Shown piece by piece: positions 36,659 through 46,940 of a DNA stretch of 64,000 nucleotides. The position numbers were made by a program, and so were the translations under genes. Numbering within the stretch: the first letter of the stretch is position 1; each line of letters begins with the position of its first letter. The notes below the pieces were generated by a model, which did no database searches, was not told the DNA's origin, and saw only the letters and a list, made by a program, of their open reading frames with translations. Source of the DNA: Rhabdophis nuchalis (taxonomy: Eukaryota; Chordata; Lepidosauria; Squamata; Natricidae); contig CM077645.1 in the NCBI GenBank assembly GCA_039707465.1, positions 142,663,503 through 142,727,502 on the forward strand. The letters are read 5' to 3'.

Positions 36659-37268
36659 CAGAAGTCCTCAACCTATGACCACAATTGAGCTCAAGATTTC
36701 TGTGATCAAGCAAGATAGTTAAGTGAGTTTTGTCCCATTTTATGAGTTTACTTACCATAGTTCTAAAGTGAATTATTACTACAGCTGTTAAGTTAGTAAC
36801 AAGGTTTTTAAGAGAATCTGGCTTTGCTTGCCAGAAGGTCGCAAAAGGTGATCACATGATTCTGGGATATTGTAGCCATTATAAACATGAACCACGGCAT
36901 GGCGATGCAGCTGGTAGAATACAGTATTGCAGGCTAACTCTGCCGACTGCCAGGAGTTCGGTCTTGACCGTCTCAAGGTTGACTCAACCTTCCATCCTTC
37001 CTAGGTCAGTGAAGTGAGGACCCAGATTTTTTTGGGGGGGAAATGCTGACTCTGTAAACCGCTTACAGAGGTTGTGCTGTAAAGCATAATGAAGCGGCAT
37101 ATAAATCTAAGTGCTATTGCTAGATGCCAAGAGTCCAAATTTTGATCATGTGACCATGGGGATGTTGCAGTGGTCGCAAGTATGGAGAAATGGTTATAAG
37201 TCCCTTTTTGTCAGTACTATTGTAACTTTGAACTTTAAACGAATAGGTTGTAAATTGAGGACTACCTG
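36659..37268. mobile_element. Tigger-like MITE interrupted by a SINE
   Basis: Starts cagaagtcctcaacctatga and ends aaattgaggactacctg before TA. The Tigger text breaks at 36892 and resumes at 37122 (ccaaattttgatcatgtga). Confidence 0.75.
36893..37121 (+). mobile_element. tRNA-derived SINE nested in Tigger
   Basis: Head catggcgatgcagctggtag, B-box-like ggagttcggtcttgacc, tail aatctaagtgctattgct. Confidence 0.8.
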
Positions 37269-37484
37269 TATTTTGTGCCCTACTTGGGGCCCGCAAAGGG
37301 GGCCACAATTGATACCCTGATGACATTGGAATACCCAGCCTCATCTAGGTTAGAGGACTCCGGGTGGCAAATGGGGTACAGAGTGACACGTTGCTCAACC
37401 ATAATAGATTCTGTGGTAATATAACATTAAAAATATATGCTTGTCAGTAGTAGTTGGAAAGGCTAATATTTAGTGTATATTTAC

Positions 37485-37976
37485 TGTTCTGACCCCCCTT
37501 TCTCCGACTAACACAAGACTGGCTGCCTGCCTGCCATTAACTCTCTTGGCTGCTTGCCTGAATGACTCTGAACAGATACGAAGCTTCCTAACTCGACTAA
37601 ACACGAACCTGAAAAATCAACACGAATAAACATGAACCTAGAAATCCAACGTTGTTCTCTGCAAGGACTTTCTTAGCAAAGACTTCCTTTTAAACCCTCT
37701 TGGGAGGGGCCAGTCATTAGGCAGCTGGGACTAATTCAAATCCTACGAGTTCGCTTCTGATGCAATTGAAGCCTCCTTTTTTCAGCCCTTCTCAATCTAG
37801 CATCAGGGACAAACTGGCCCTGATCCACCCCACTACTCCAAGACCCAGGTGCCTCCTGATGACCAGCCAGGCTCTCTTCTCTCTCAAGGTCGCCCTCCTC
37901 CTCCAGAGCAGACCCATAGGACTCCTCACTAGAGGAGTCCATCAGCAGCTCATCTGGAGCCGGCTGAGCCACAACA
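37485..37976 (-). mobile_element. Solo LTR in DROSHA orientation
   Basis: On the minus strand it starts tgttgtggctcagccggctc and ends gggtcagaaca, like the three LTRs listed below. A 6-bp duplication atttac lies at 37479 and 37977. No internal retroelement genes flank it, so it is a solo LTR. The minus-strand frame over 37736-37972 is LTR sequence, not a gene. Confidence 0.85.
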
Positions 37977-38016
37977 ATTTACTACAGTCTTATTTCAAGA
38001 GAGAACATTTCAGTAC

Positions 38017-38186
38017 CAGGCCAGAGCTGGTCACTATCATTCCTTTGCATTCCTCGGCGTATTTCTGCCACTCCAGCTCTTCCCACTGTAACATATTGGC
38101 AATTTCTTCTTCTGGCACGAGTGGTTTATTGCAGCGTATCAAATACAGGAGGATCTGATGCATTGAGAGAACTTCCTTCCCGCCAT
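38017..38186 (-). CDS. DROSHA: DROSHA exon: central domain (~691-747)
   Basis: A 170-nt exon, phase 1 in and 0 out. It runs from DGGKEVLSMHQILLYLIRC through EEEIANMLQWEELEWQKYAE to ECKGMIVTSSGL. The last five residues differ from human (TSSGL for TNPGT as I recall), but the length is equal, which supports the exon end. The donor CTG|GTACTG lacks the usual A and G at +4/+5 and looks weak. A solo LTR begins 34 bp into the intron. Confidence 0.92.
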
Positions 38187-38461
38187 CTTAAAAACAGAAT
38201 GGGACTGGTTGTCAAACTCTTTTATACATTGAAAGGAAAGCATTCAAAAACGAGCAATTGTTTCAGAATGGCTAAACAGCTTCAACAGAAAACTTAAACG
38301 ATTGTCTACACATCACATCAAGCCATAAGCTACAACTGGTAGAATTCACCTATCACACTAATTTATAAACCACAGTCTGGAAATCACAACAGCTGGGATG
38401 AGGCAAAATATTAAACCAAAGCCAGGATAACTATATTTTGGCCTGGCATGATGCATTAACT

Positions 38462-38596
38462 CAGGGGTCTGCAAAGTTGGCTCTTTTAAGAATGGTGGAC
38501 TTCAACTCCCAGAATTCTGCAGCCAGCCAGGCTGGCTGGGGAATTCTGGGAGTTGAAGTCCACCATTCTTAAAAGAGCCAACTTTGCAGACCCCTG
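38462..38596. mobile_element. Foldback MITE, copy 4
   Basis: Palindrome from caggggtctgcaaagttggc to gccaactttgcagacccctg; flanks cattaact and cactaact (7 of 8). It lies 275 bp upstream of a DROSHA acceptor. Confidence 0.92.
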
Positions 38597-38604
38597 CACT
38601 AACT

Positions 38605-39598
38605 CAAATAATAAGCCACCCTATATTAGATAGCCGTCACACAATTATTTGAACTTGGTGTTGTTCAATTTAGTGCTTGCATAAAATCTATAGAAATTCA
38701 CAAAAAGTCCAGCATGGAGGTTGTCACAACTTGAACCAGTTGAGAATAAGTAATTCCCTTCTTTTACAATATACTAAAAGTTAGATGTAAGTTATTTTAC
38801 TTTTTTTGTTTTTGTTTCACAAAGCAAATGCAAGAATGTGAAAGGCGGGGGGGGGTAATTTTAGGTCTTCAAATAAGCAGCAAAAAGGCTATGTTTTCAT
38901 ATCAACCTGGACTTTTGCCTTCAAAGCTAGTAAGACTGGGATGCCACATCAGATGTGGTATACACACTCATTTCACAAGCCTGAAAGTCTACAATCTGCT
39001 GAATTTTAAACATATTTACATTTAAAAAAAAACTTAAATATTTATAAACCACCAGTCTGGACCCAGTCACCCGAGGCAGCGCAATACATTCAAATATAAG
39101 CTACAGCAATAAAATACAATAAAATTATATTAAAAAGTTCATAATCAAACCTTAACATTAAAAAAACCCTGAATAATTACATCACATGTAATTCAAGCAG
39201 CAGAAGAAAAGGCCCTTCCAATGCTAGATAGAAATGATAAAATTATCAGATCTTTAAAAACAAAACATTTAAAAATGTTTTGCACACCTTCCAACTCTAA
39301 TATAAACACACCTCGGCAAGCTGATAGATCAAAGCAAACTCAAGGGAAATCCTCAAGGGAAATCCTCCTCTCCTTCTCATTATTTAGCATTCCATATGAA
39401 CCTTAGTAGCAATCGAAGCTTTGTGCACAGTAGAAAAATAAGTGTTATGAAGGAACATATATACTAAATTACTTAAAGTATTAAAATAAACTCTTAAGAA
39501 CAGACACAAATAATATAGATTTAAACATCTCCAACAGTCTCAAATTGACAATTGAATGTCTGATTCTTTTACACACATTTGCAAGTTTGGAAGAAGTA
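38605..39598. other. Intron, possible old LINE end near 39040-39180
   Basis: The segment ttataaaccaccagtctgga followed by an ataaaatacaataaaa run may be a diverged L3 3' end in reverse. Otherwise nothing is recognised. Confidence 0.35.
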
Positions 39599-39600
39599 TA

Positions 39601-39831
39601 CAGTGATCCCTCGTTTTTTGCGGTTAATGGGGACCGGAATCTTCCGCGAAAACTGAAAAACCGCGAAGTAGGATTCGCACCGGAAACTTGAGTTGGTGGA
39701 CATCGTTTAAAGCAAGCACTAGGGGGCGCTTGCCTCCTACCGATGCATTTTTTTTCTATTCTGTATTTTTGAAAAACCCGCGAAGCACTGAAGCCGCGAA
39801 ACATGAAGCCGCGAAAAACGAGGGATCACTG
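39601..39831. mobile_element. Tc1/mariner-type MITE, 231 bp
   Basis: Ends cagtgatccctcgttttttg and cgaaaaacgagggatcactg are inverted and flanked by TA on both sides. CpG-rich interior (ccgcgaa repeats). Confidence 0.88.
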
Positions 39832-39841
39832 TAATCCAGAC

Positions 39842-39975
39842 CAATGTTTCCCACCCTTGGCAACTTGAAGATGTGTGGAATTCAATTTTCAGAATTTCCC
39901 AGCAAGCAGAGCTGGCTGAGGAATTCTGGGAGTTGAAGTCCTCACATCTTCAAGTGTCAAGGTTGAGAAACACTA
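39842..39975. mobile_element. Foldback MITE, copy 5 (old)
   Basis: Starts caatgtttcccacccttggc and ends aaggttgagaaacacta. The arms match with more mismatches than in other copies. Target duplication is poor (5 of 8). Confidence 0.75.
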
Positions 39976-40053
39976 GTTCAGCCATAGACTTATATTTTCT
40001 CAGAGAGAAGTAACTAAAAGAATAACTGTGACACTGAAACCAAATATACTTAC

Positions 40054-40128
40054 CTGGAAGAAACCTTACGAAGCGTGGCATGAAATGGAACCGAGGACAC
40101 GAAGTATCACTGTTTTCTGATGTTGGAC
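40054..40128 (-). CDS. DROSHA: DROSHA exon: second zinc site (~666-690)
   Basis: A 75-nt exon, phase 1 in and out, acceptor ATAAG, donor GTAAGT. The second half, CPRFHFMPRFVRFLP, is invariant. Its Cys and His, four residues apart, align with zinc ligands C676 and H680. The first nine residues (PTSENSDTS) differ clearly from the human stretch that I recall as rich in Pro and Cys, so this loop is divergent here. Confidence 0.93.
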
Positions 40129-40736
40129 CTTATATAACAAAATGAACAGCAATGTGCCATATATCGCAAGGTGTAATTTCATAGAACATTTACCTGCATC
40201 TTTGGTACTTCAGTAAAAATTAAACTACTTTTATAGAACTGAATTTGTATTCTACAAATCTGCTACAAAGCAAATTACTTTACATCCTATCAAACAGTGT
40301 TTCGTTTTGTGAAAAGCAACTTTTTAGCCCCTTCCTCTTCCAAGTATCATTATACTACAGATAGGTAGTATATGGGTGGGACATACGAGAATTAACATCT
40401 GGAGAGAAACTCAATAGAAAAAATGTCTAGTAAAAGGAAAACTCAAAACATACAACTGCATGATCTCAGAATTATAGTGGACAATAAAGAGCATTTGCCA
40501 CAAAATCTGCCACACAATAGCTATGAAATATGTAGATTATAAATGTATCAACTATTTATGTCCACCATGCAACACAAACCTGGCTTTCTATAACCACTAA
40601 CATAATGGATGGGGAAGTTATCCCTTATACTTTTCTCCTTCTGCTTGTAAGCTTTGAATTCTTTTGAGTACATCTATACCTTCTTTTAGTCTCTCATTCT
40701 GAATTAATTGACTGCCTCCTAATTTAGGGGTAGGGG
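40129..40736. other. Intron without recognised element
   Basis: Nothing recognised upstream of the C676/H680 exon. Confidence 0.45.
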
Positions 40737-40955
40737 CAGTTCAGTGTGGTGGCTAATGCATCAGGCTAGAAAACTGGGAGAGTGTGAGTTCTAGCCCCAT
40801 CTTAGGCAATAAACCAATTGGTTGACCTTGGGACAGTCCCTTTCTATCAGCCCTAGGGAGGAGGCAATGGCAAAGCGTTTCTGAAAAACCTTGCCAAGAA
40901 AACTTCAGTGACTTCTCCAGGAATCTCAAAACGCAAGTTCCAAAAAGAATTTGAA
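40737..40955 (+). mobile_element. tRNA-derived SINE (third variant)
   Basis: Head tgtggtggctaatgcatcag, then gttctagccccatcttag, then the Bov-B/Sauria-like aggcaatggcaaagcgtttc and ccttgccaagaaaac. Confidence 0.65.
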
Positions 40956-41467
40956 CATTGAATGTGAGGAGAAAAAATTTTAGGGTCAATGTCGCATTGG
41001 AAATTTTTCTGCATATCATTAGCACTTTACACAATATGATGGCAATAGAGGGCAGTTAACTATACCTACTCTTATAAGCAAAACACCGTATTTTTTGGAG
41101 TTGTTTCCCTCAAAAAAGAGGCTGAAAATCTGGGTGCGTCTTATATACTGAATACACCATTTTTTTTGCCTCCAGAAACCCCATCCCCTTCATCAAAATA
41201 GCCATGCATAGCTTTTAGGAGGTTTTCAGAGAGCTCCTGGGAGATGGGGAGGGCAGAAATGAGCAAAAAAACGGGCCGTTTTTTGCTTGTTGCCCCCCCC
41301 CCGAACACTCTACAAGCCTCCTAAAGGCTATTCATGCCTTTAAAAAAAAAAAACAGCCCATTTTTGCAAAAAACGGGCTACTTTGGGAGGTTTGTAGAGT
41401 GCAAAAACTTTTTTTAAAAATGTGCCTCTTCAAAACCTTGGTGCGTCTTATACTCCAAAAAATACGG

Positions 41468-43449
41468 GCTTCCGGTTCCGGCTCCGGCGGCGACGGGCGA
41501 ACTTAGGGTTCGCTGGCCGCTTTGATCCTTTTCCTGCCCCCCCACGGGGGCGAGAAGCCCCTTGTTTGGGGCTTCTCCCGTAAAGCCGGCTCGACAGGGA
41601 AGCCCCCCCCCGCGGCAGCGGGGAGAGCGACCCTGCTCCTCGGCTTAGGTGGAAGAGGACATGCTGCGGGGGGTCTTCCCTTCGCCAAAGGTTGGCGGCA
41701 CCATTTAATTCTATGAAGAGAGAAGATCGGAAGAGTCGGGAGGCTTTTCGGGACCTCAGCTGCGAGCGGAGAGTGAGCGTTTAAAACTTTTCTTTTTGTG
41801 TACTGTCAGCCGGGCTGAAAGGGACTGGAGGGGGGTGTTTGTTTCCAAAAACCCCCCCTTGGATTAAAAGCGGCACTCGGAAATGCCTCGTTGCGAGGAA
41901 TCGGAAACTTTAAATCTGGATGGTCTCTAACAAGGGAAAGTACTTTGCGGCTTGTTTGCAATTATGTCTCGAGGTCTGGCTGAAACAGTTTCTTTTTTGC
42001 TTTTTAACCGCTTTCTCCCTCGGGCTCTGAGTTTGGGCGGAAAATGGCTTCTCTTTGTCCCCGACTGACTATGACCTATGGAAAATTACCAGTGTCTCTT
42101 TGCGATTTGGACTTCCTCTAATTATTGATGAAGAATTTTCTTTTTTTGGATTTGTGTTTTCCTTTCTGGATTTCCTTCGTTATTATACCTATGAAGTTGG
42201 AAAAGTGTTTCTCTGTTGGCTTCTGAATTTTGCAGCTGTACAACTTTGAGGACTTTGGACTCCTGATCTGCCTTACCAGCCCCACCCTAAAAACGCCATT
42301 TTACTGGCACGGATATTAACAGCTAAACATGGCACAAGAAGCAACGCTCGCAAGCCTTGAACAAAGAATGACTGCCCTTGAAACTGTTATACAAAATTTG
42401 GTATCAGAAATTAAGGCTCAGAGGGCAGAAAATGTCAACTTTAAAAAGGAACTATTGGACACTCGAAAACAAGTGCTTGAGAATACACAGAAGAATGAAG
42501 AATTGAAAGGGGGGCTGGAGGGGGCTAAGGGAGAGATTTAAAATGTTTCTAATGAGGTTGTGGAAATAAATGCGCATGTGACTAGGATTGATTTGGAAAG
42601 GATGACATATTTTCTGAGATTCCAGAATGTTTCTGAGATGGATGGTGAATGTCTCCCTGATCTTATGAGTACAATTATTGCAGACTATTTACATAAACCC
42701 AAAGATGAGATCAGAGGGGACATTGACCTAGTCTACAGAATAAATTCTGCATATGCTAGGATGAATGAAGTACCCAGAGAGATACATGTAAAATTTGTTA
42801 GAAGGTCAACCAGAGAGGAAATCTTGAAGGTGCAAAGAGGGAGTCCTATGATTTACCAACAAAAGGAGATTACCATCTTGAAGCAGATTCCAAGAAAAAT
42901 TAGAGAAGCCAGAAGGAAATTTTCCTTCTTGTCTAAAACATTGTTTGATCATGGGATCTGGTTCAAGTGGGTGATACCTGAAGGGATGCTGGTGTTCTGG
43001 GAAGGAGGTAGAGTAAAGATTAAAACAGTTGCTGAGGCGGAAGCCTTTCTTAAAAAATATTCCTCTGTCCTGGGAGAAGATCCAGGGGGGGCAGGGGGAG
43101 CCATGGCCCCGCCCGCTGGGGGCCCGGGGGAGAAGGGGGAAGATACAATTGCCAAGAGACTTAGATCTAAAAAATAACTTTGCCCTTGTTTTTCTTTTGA
43201 GTAATATTGTATGATATTTGTAATCTGGATTTTTGCAATTGACTGACAGTATATAACTGAAAAATTTAGGAATATGTACTTGCTCCCAGCTTGTAGTGTT
43301 ATGTGAAATGTTTCTTTTTTTTTCTTTTTAATAATGTAATTTGAGGTTCCGGAGGAGCCGACCACTTTGACGTGACCACTCTCAAAATTTCTATGTAACC
43401 CTTACCCTACCCCACAAAAAATGTAAACTCAATAAAACTTTTTCAATAC
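41468..43449 (+). mobile_element. ORF1-only L1 (HAL1-like), 1982 bp
   Basis: A 860-bp GC-rich 5' UTR that begins gcttccggttccggctcc is followed by ORF1 and only 270 bp of 3' UTR with AATAAA at 43431. No ORF2 is present. A perfect 11-bp target duplication aaaaaatacgg flanks it (41457 and 43450), so it inserted as a unit by L1-type retrotransposition. Antisense to DROSHA. Confidence 0.9.
42329..43177 (+). pseudogene. L1 ORF1 protein gene with one stop
   Basis: ATG at 42329 opens a frame with a Leu-heptad coiled coil (MTALETVIQNLVSEIKAQRA region). It continues after a single in-frame TAA at 42539-42541 into the RRM and C-terminal domain (YFLRFQNVSEM, then VPREIHVKFVRRSTREEIL and KKYSSVLG), ending at 43177. 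L1 ORF1p is an RNA-binding chaperone. The stop separates the coiled coil from the RNA-binding part. Confidence 0.88.
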
Positions 43450-43460
43450 AAAAAATACGG

Positions 43461-43791
43461 TATTTACCAGGAGATAGACTTATTTATAGCTCTTCATGTG
43501 GCTTCTAACTCTCAAGGATGCCCTTAACTATCATCCCTAACTACCTTGTCTCTTTTTTTTCCCTGAAAAAAAAGGGGGGGGGGAAATCACAATACAAAAA
43601 TGTGATATAAGTCCCTGATTTTTGCTTTTTTAACAAAGTACCTTCCCTTCTGTCATTAAAAGATTCTAGTCAGGTGGGGGAAAGGGTTCTAGCATGCATC
43701 AAGAGAGAATCTACCAGGATATTCATACAGCAAATAGACTTATTTGCGGCAAACTTGAGATCTCCCATAAATATACTTTTAAGATAGTTAC
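43461..43791. other. Intron without recognised element
   Basis: Nothing recognised apart from poly-A/poly-G short runs near 43565-43585. Confidence 0.45.
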
Positions 43792-43873
43792 CAATCAGAT
43801 TCCAATCGTACAGTTCTAAAATATCTTTGAAGAGATAAGAAGAGAAGAGTTCCAGGCCTCGGACGCAAAAGTT
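43792..43873 (-). CDS. DROSHA: DROSHA exon: central domain (~639-665)
   Basis: An 82-nt exon, phase 0 in and phase 1 out, acceptor CCACCAG, donor GTAACT. It encodes NFCVRGLELFSSYLFKDILE followed by LYDWNLI. Human has a few conservative differences (Lys for the Arg, LFLFR for SYLFK). About 100 bp upstream of its acceptor, on the transcript strand, lies a long pyrimidine-only microsatellite. Confidence 0.95.
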
Positions 43874-43971
43874 CTGGTGGGGGAAAAGCAGGCAAGTCAA
43901 GATCATACAATAAACATCTTCACCAACTTTCATCATGAGAGGTCAATGTATTCCCTGCAAGCATGCATAGC

Positions 43972-44297
43972 ATAGGATAGGATAGGATAGGGAGGAGTGG
44001 GCTGGGGTGGAGGAAAGCAGGGGGGAGGGAAGGGGAAGGGAGAGAGGGAGGGGGGAGGGGAGGAGAGGAAAGGGGAGGGGAGAGGAGAGGGAGGAGTGGG
44101 CTGGGGTGGAGGAAAGCAGAGGGGAGGGGGAGGGGCCGGGGGAGGGGGAGAGGGAGGGGAGGGGAGGGGAGGGGAGGGGAGGGGAGGGGAGGGGAGGGGA
44201 GGGGAGAGGAGAGGAGAGGAGAGGAGAGGAGAGGAGAGGAGAGGAGAGGAGAGGAGAGGAGAGGAGAGGAGAGGAGAGGAGAGGAGAGGAGAGGAGA
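43972..44297. repeat. Purine-only pentanucleotide array (GGATA, GGGGA, GAGGA)
   Basis: 325 bp of G/A repeats: GGATA units, mixed GGGGA blocks, then perfect GGGGA and GAGGA arrays. On the transcript strand it is C/T only. Open frames across it are artefacts. Confidence 0.95.
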
Positions 44298-44559
44298 ACT
44301 CATCACTCTCAAATTGCAGGATCTTTTGCCCTCAACCCAAGTTCCCATTTCTCGGGACAAAGAGAACTGAAAAACAAATATGACTTTTTACAAAATTTGA
44401 GAAACCTAGGAATGGAGATGGTAGCATCGCCAACAGTCAAGGGGAAAGATACCCATATCTTACATTGGCCTTTGCTCCTGCCCACTTTCATTTACCTCTA
44501 CCGAAGAAGTGACTTGGAGTCCTGCTGTATGAATACAGGTACTCCACAAATGGAAGCAA

Positions 44560-44840
44560 ATTTTCATTGTTAGCCAAGGCAATTGTTAAGTCACACCCAA
44601 CTATACAACCTCTTTGGCTACGGCTGGCAAAGCAAATGTTAAGCAAATCATTGCAGTTCAAAAGAGAATCACATGATTGTTAAGAGCATCCAGTTTCCCT
44701 CATTGACTTTGCTTGTTGGAAGCCAGCTGTGAAGGTTGCAAATGGGGATCCCATAAACTCAGGATGTTGCACCATAAATCAGCCAAATTTTGATCATGTG
44801 ACTACGGAGACATTGCAACAATCGTAAGTGCAAGGCCCAA
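44560..44840. mobile_element. Tigger-like fragment
   Basis: Contains family text such as gaatcacatgattgttaag, ttgactttgcttgttggaag and ttttgatcatgtgactacgg. The ends are eroded. Confidence 0.6.
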
Positions 44841-44964
44841 ACTAAATTGGGGCTAGGATGTGGGGCAGACCACATTATCTTGGGCTAACAAATGAAATAT
44901 TCAGAAAGGTATTTCTTTCTCTTAAAATTCACATATTGCTAACGTTGGCATTAGTATAATAAGG

Positions 44965-45038
44965 CAGGGGTCTCCAACCTTTGCAACTTTAAGTCTGAAG
45001 TCCATCAGACTTAAGGTTGCAAAGGTTGGAGACCCCTG
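44965..45038. mobile_element. Foldback MITE, copy 6 (short form)
   Basis: 74 bp with both ends (caggggtctccaacctttgc and its complement) but without the centre. Flanks taataagg and taataaga (7 of 8). Confidence 0.9.
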
Positions 45039-45046
45039 TAATAAGA

Positions 45047-45591
45047 CATATCCCAGATTACCTCCCATCCAGCGCTTATCTTATGAAGAAATGTGGAACA
45101 AATAATTTAAACATTCATACTCTACTTTGGTGAGTATGTTGAAGAATTGAGAAATAGAAGAAGGAAAGGAGGAAATAGAAAATGATCTCAGCAGAGGATC
45201 AATATTTAGCTTCCTAAATAGGAAATTTCTCTCTGAAAATATTTATTTCAGGCCCCAACTGATATATTAAAATCATTACATGCCTCTCTTTTCACAGAAC
45301 ATTTCCCCCACCACAGCACTTAATATTTTACTCAGTTGAGGTTACGGCCTGCTCTTATGGAGGGAGGAGACCATATGTTTAACTTGTTTTAAGTCTTGCT
45401 TTATTATATTTTTATAATTATATTTCAGAATCATAGACATTGTGATTCTAACACAGTGTATCTTTAATTACAAGTGCCCACCCAGGCATACAATGTGTTC
45501 CACTTCAGTATATGCATGAATCAAAAATCAAAAATATCTTGGTGCATTGCAAACCAAACAGATGTCTTGAATAATCAAACTCATAACTTAC
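45047..45591. other. Intron without recognised element
   Basis: Nothing recognised. Confidence 0.45.
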
Positions 45592-45663
45592 TTCAGGCAT
45601 CATCTCCTCAATGAAATGAATTGTATAATCAATGTTAAATCTGATTACTTTACACAGAGGAAT
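45592..45663 (-). CDS. DROSHA: DROSHA exon: central domain (~615-638)
   Basis: A 72-nt, phase 0-0 exon, acceptor TCTAG, donor GTAAGT, encoding 24 residues IPLCKVIRFNIDYTIHFIEE plus MMPE. The block is strongly conserved in Drosha. It is too short to stand out as an open reading frame and was placed by protein continuity between the neighbouring exons. Confidence 0.95.
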
Positions 45664-46112
45664 CTAGAGAGAGACAAAGAAACATGGAACACTTTTAAGG
45701 AGCAATGCAATCAGCACTCTTAAGAACCTTTGCTGTCTTCTGACCCAATGTAGTAGTGCTGCATATGTAAAATAAAGTTTGTGAGGGCCAGCTGGCAAAT
45801 GGCATCAAAAGCAGAAGGGTAATGGCATGATCAAATGCTGCCACCTACTGGACATTTAAAGCAGATGCACCAAAGCGACTGGATGTAAACAAGTTACCTA
45901 TGTACTGTGTAATTTACATTCCCTGCAATGAGAATCCAAAAACACTGTTATGGGAATACAGGAAAGTTATTCACATGATTTATGCTATTCTAATCCATCA
46001 AATATTTATACTTTTAGAATTTCAGATATAAATACAACAATAAAACACAGATCGTTAATAACACCAGCAGACATTTGCTGGTAAAGAAATATTAACATTA
46101 TTTGTTTACAGA
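45664..46112. other. Intron without recognised element
   Basis: Nothing recognised. Confidence 0.45.
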
Positions 46113-46305
46113 ATAATAGAGTTGGAAGGAACCTTAGAGGTTTTCTAGTACAATCTCTTACTCTGTGGGCAGGGAACCCTATAACATTTCAAGTAAATGG
46201 TTGTCCAATCTCTTCTTAAAAACTTTGTTGGAACACCCATAACTTCTGGAAGCAAGTTGTTCCTCTGATTAATTATTCTAACTGTCAAGAAGCTTCTCTG
46301 TGAAG
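46113..46305 (-). mobile_element. CR1 3' end
   Basis: Contains gagttggaaggaaccttaga and tggttgtccaatctcttctt, then stops at a scrap of a hAT end (gaagccgcgagtttga). Confidence 0.8.
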
Positions 46306-46769
46306 CGTCACATGATGCCAACGTGAAGCCGCGAGTTTGATATTTTAGATATTGGGGTTGTTGCTAAACCATTCCTATTGGTTACCGTGAGGACCAAGCC
46401 TTGTAAGAAGTTGGGGTCTTTACTTCTCCTTTTGTCTTGAGCCATACATGTTTCTTAAGTGAACTTTAGCCGAACCTTGTGGTTTTGTAAGAACTATTGA
46501 ACTCTGCGGTTAGGCACACATTTCCCTTATTTTGCAAGGAGTAACGGCCTATGCCGCCTTTTAATATAGACGTAAAAGGGGACCTAAGAGGCTGTCTAGC
46601 CTGACCCAGTAGGTTTCACATTTAATGTCCAAATCTCACTTTACTTAGGGTTGCCACAAGGAAGAGGGAGTCAACCTAGTCTCCAATACTGAATTACGTA
46701 GTCTTTATTTTGCTTTAAAAACTTCAAATGAGCATTCTGATCCTAATGTTACACAAATAGTTCCGTGGC
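46306..46769. other. Intron without recognised element
   Basis: Nothing named; a fragment at 46305-46345 resembles the right half of the hAT MITE at 22188. Confidence 0.4.
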
Positions 46770-46900
46770 TTCATGCAACACTGCATGTCTTTAAGATGTT
46801 GGATAGCCATTTGTCTAAAATGGTATAGGGCTTCCTGCCTAGGCAGGGAGTTGGACTAGATGACCTCCAAGGTCCCTTCCAACTCTGCTATTGTATAATT
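46770..46900 (+). mobile_element. CR1 3' end
   Basis: Sense CR1 terminus (gatgttggatagccatttgt, ccttccaactctgctattgt). Confidence 0.85.
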
Positions 46901-46940
46901 TGTATAACTTATCCAACAGTCACTCCAAGACAGGAGTTCC

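Larger units (their letters stand above)
41086..43460. mobile_element. Mariner-like MITE split by L1
   Basis: The left end ccgtattttttggag and right end ctccaaaaaatacgg are inverted. The element occupies 41086-41467, and its last 11 bp are repeated at 43450-43460 as the L1 target duplication, followed by TA. Confidence 0.82.

Noticed and set aside
37736..37972. Open minus-strand frame with acidic protein, ending just beside a DROSHA exon
   Set aside because: It lies wholly in a solo LTR (37485-37976). Related LTRs at 46941 and 52719 have similar acidic frames, so it is LTR sequence and not an extra exon.
43920..44573. Long Gly/Glu/Arg or Pro/Ser/Leu repeat frames on both strands
   Set aside because: Produced by the G/A pentanucleotide array.
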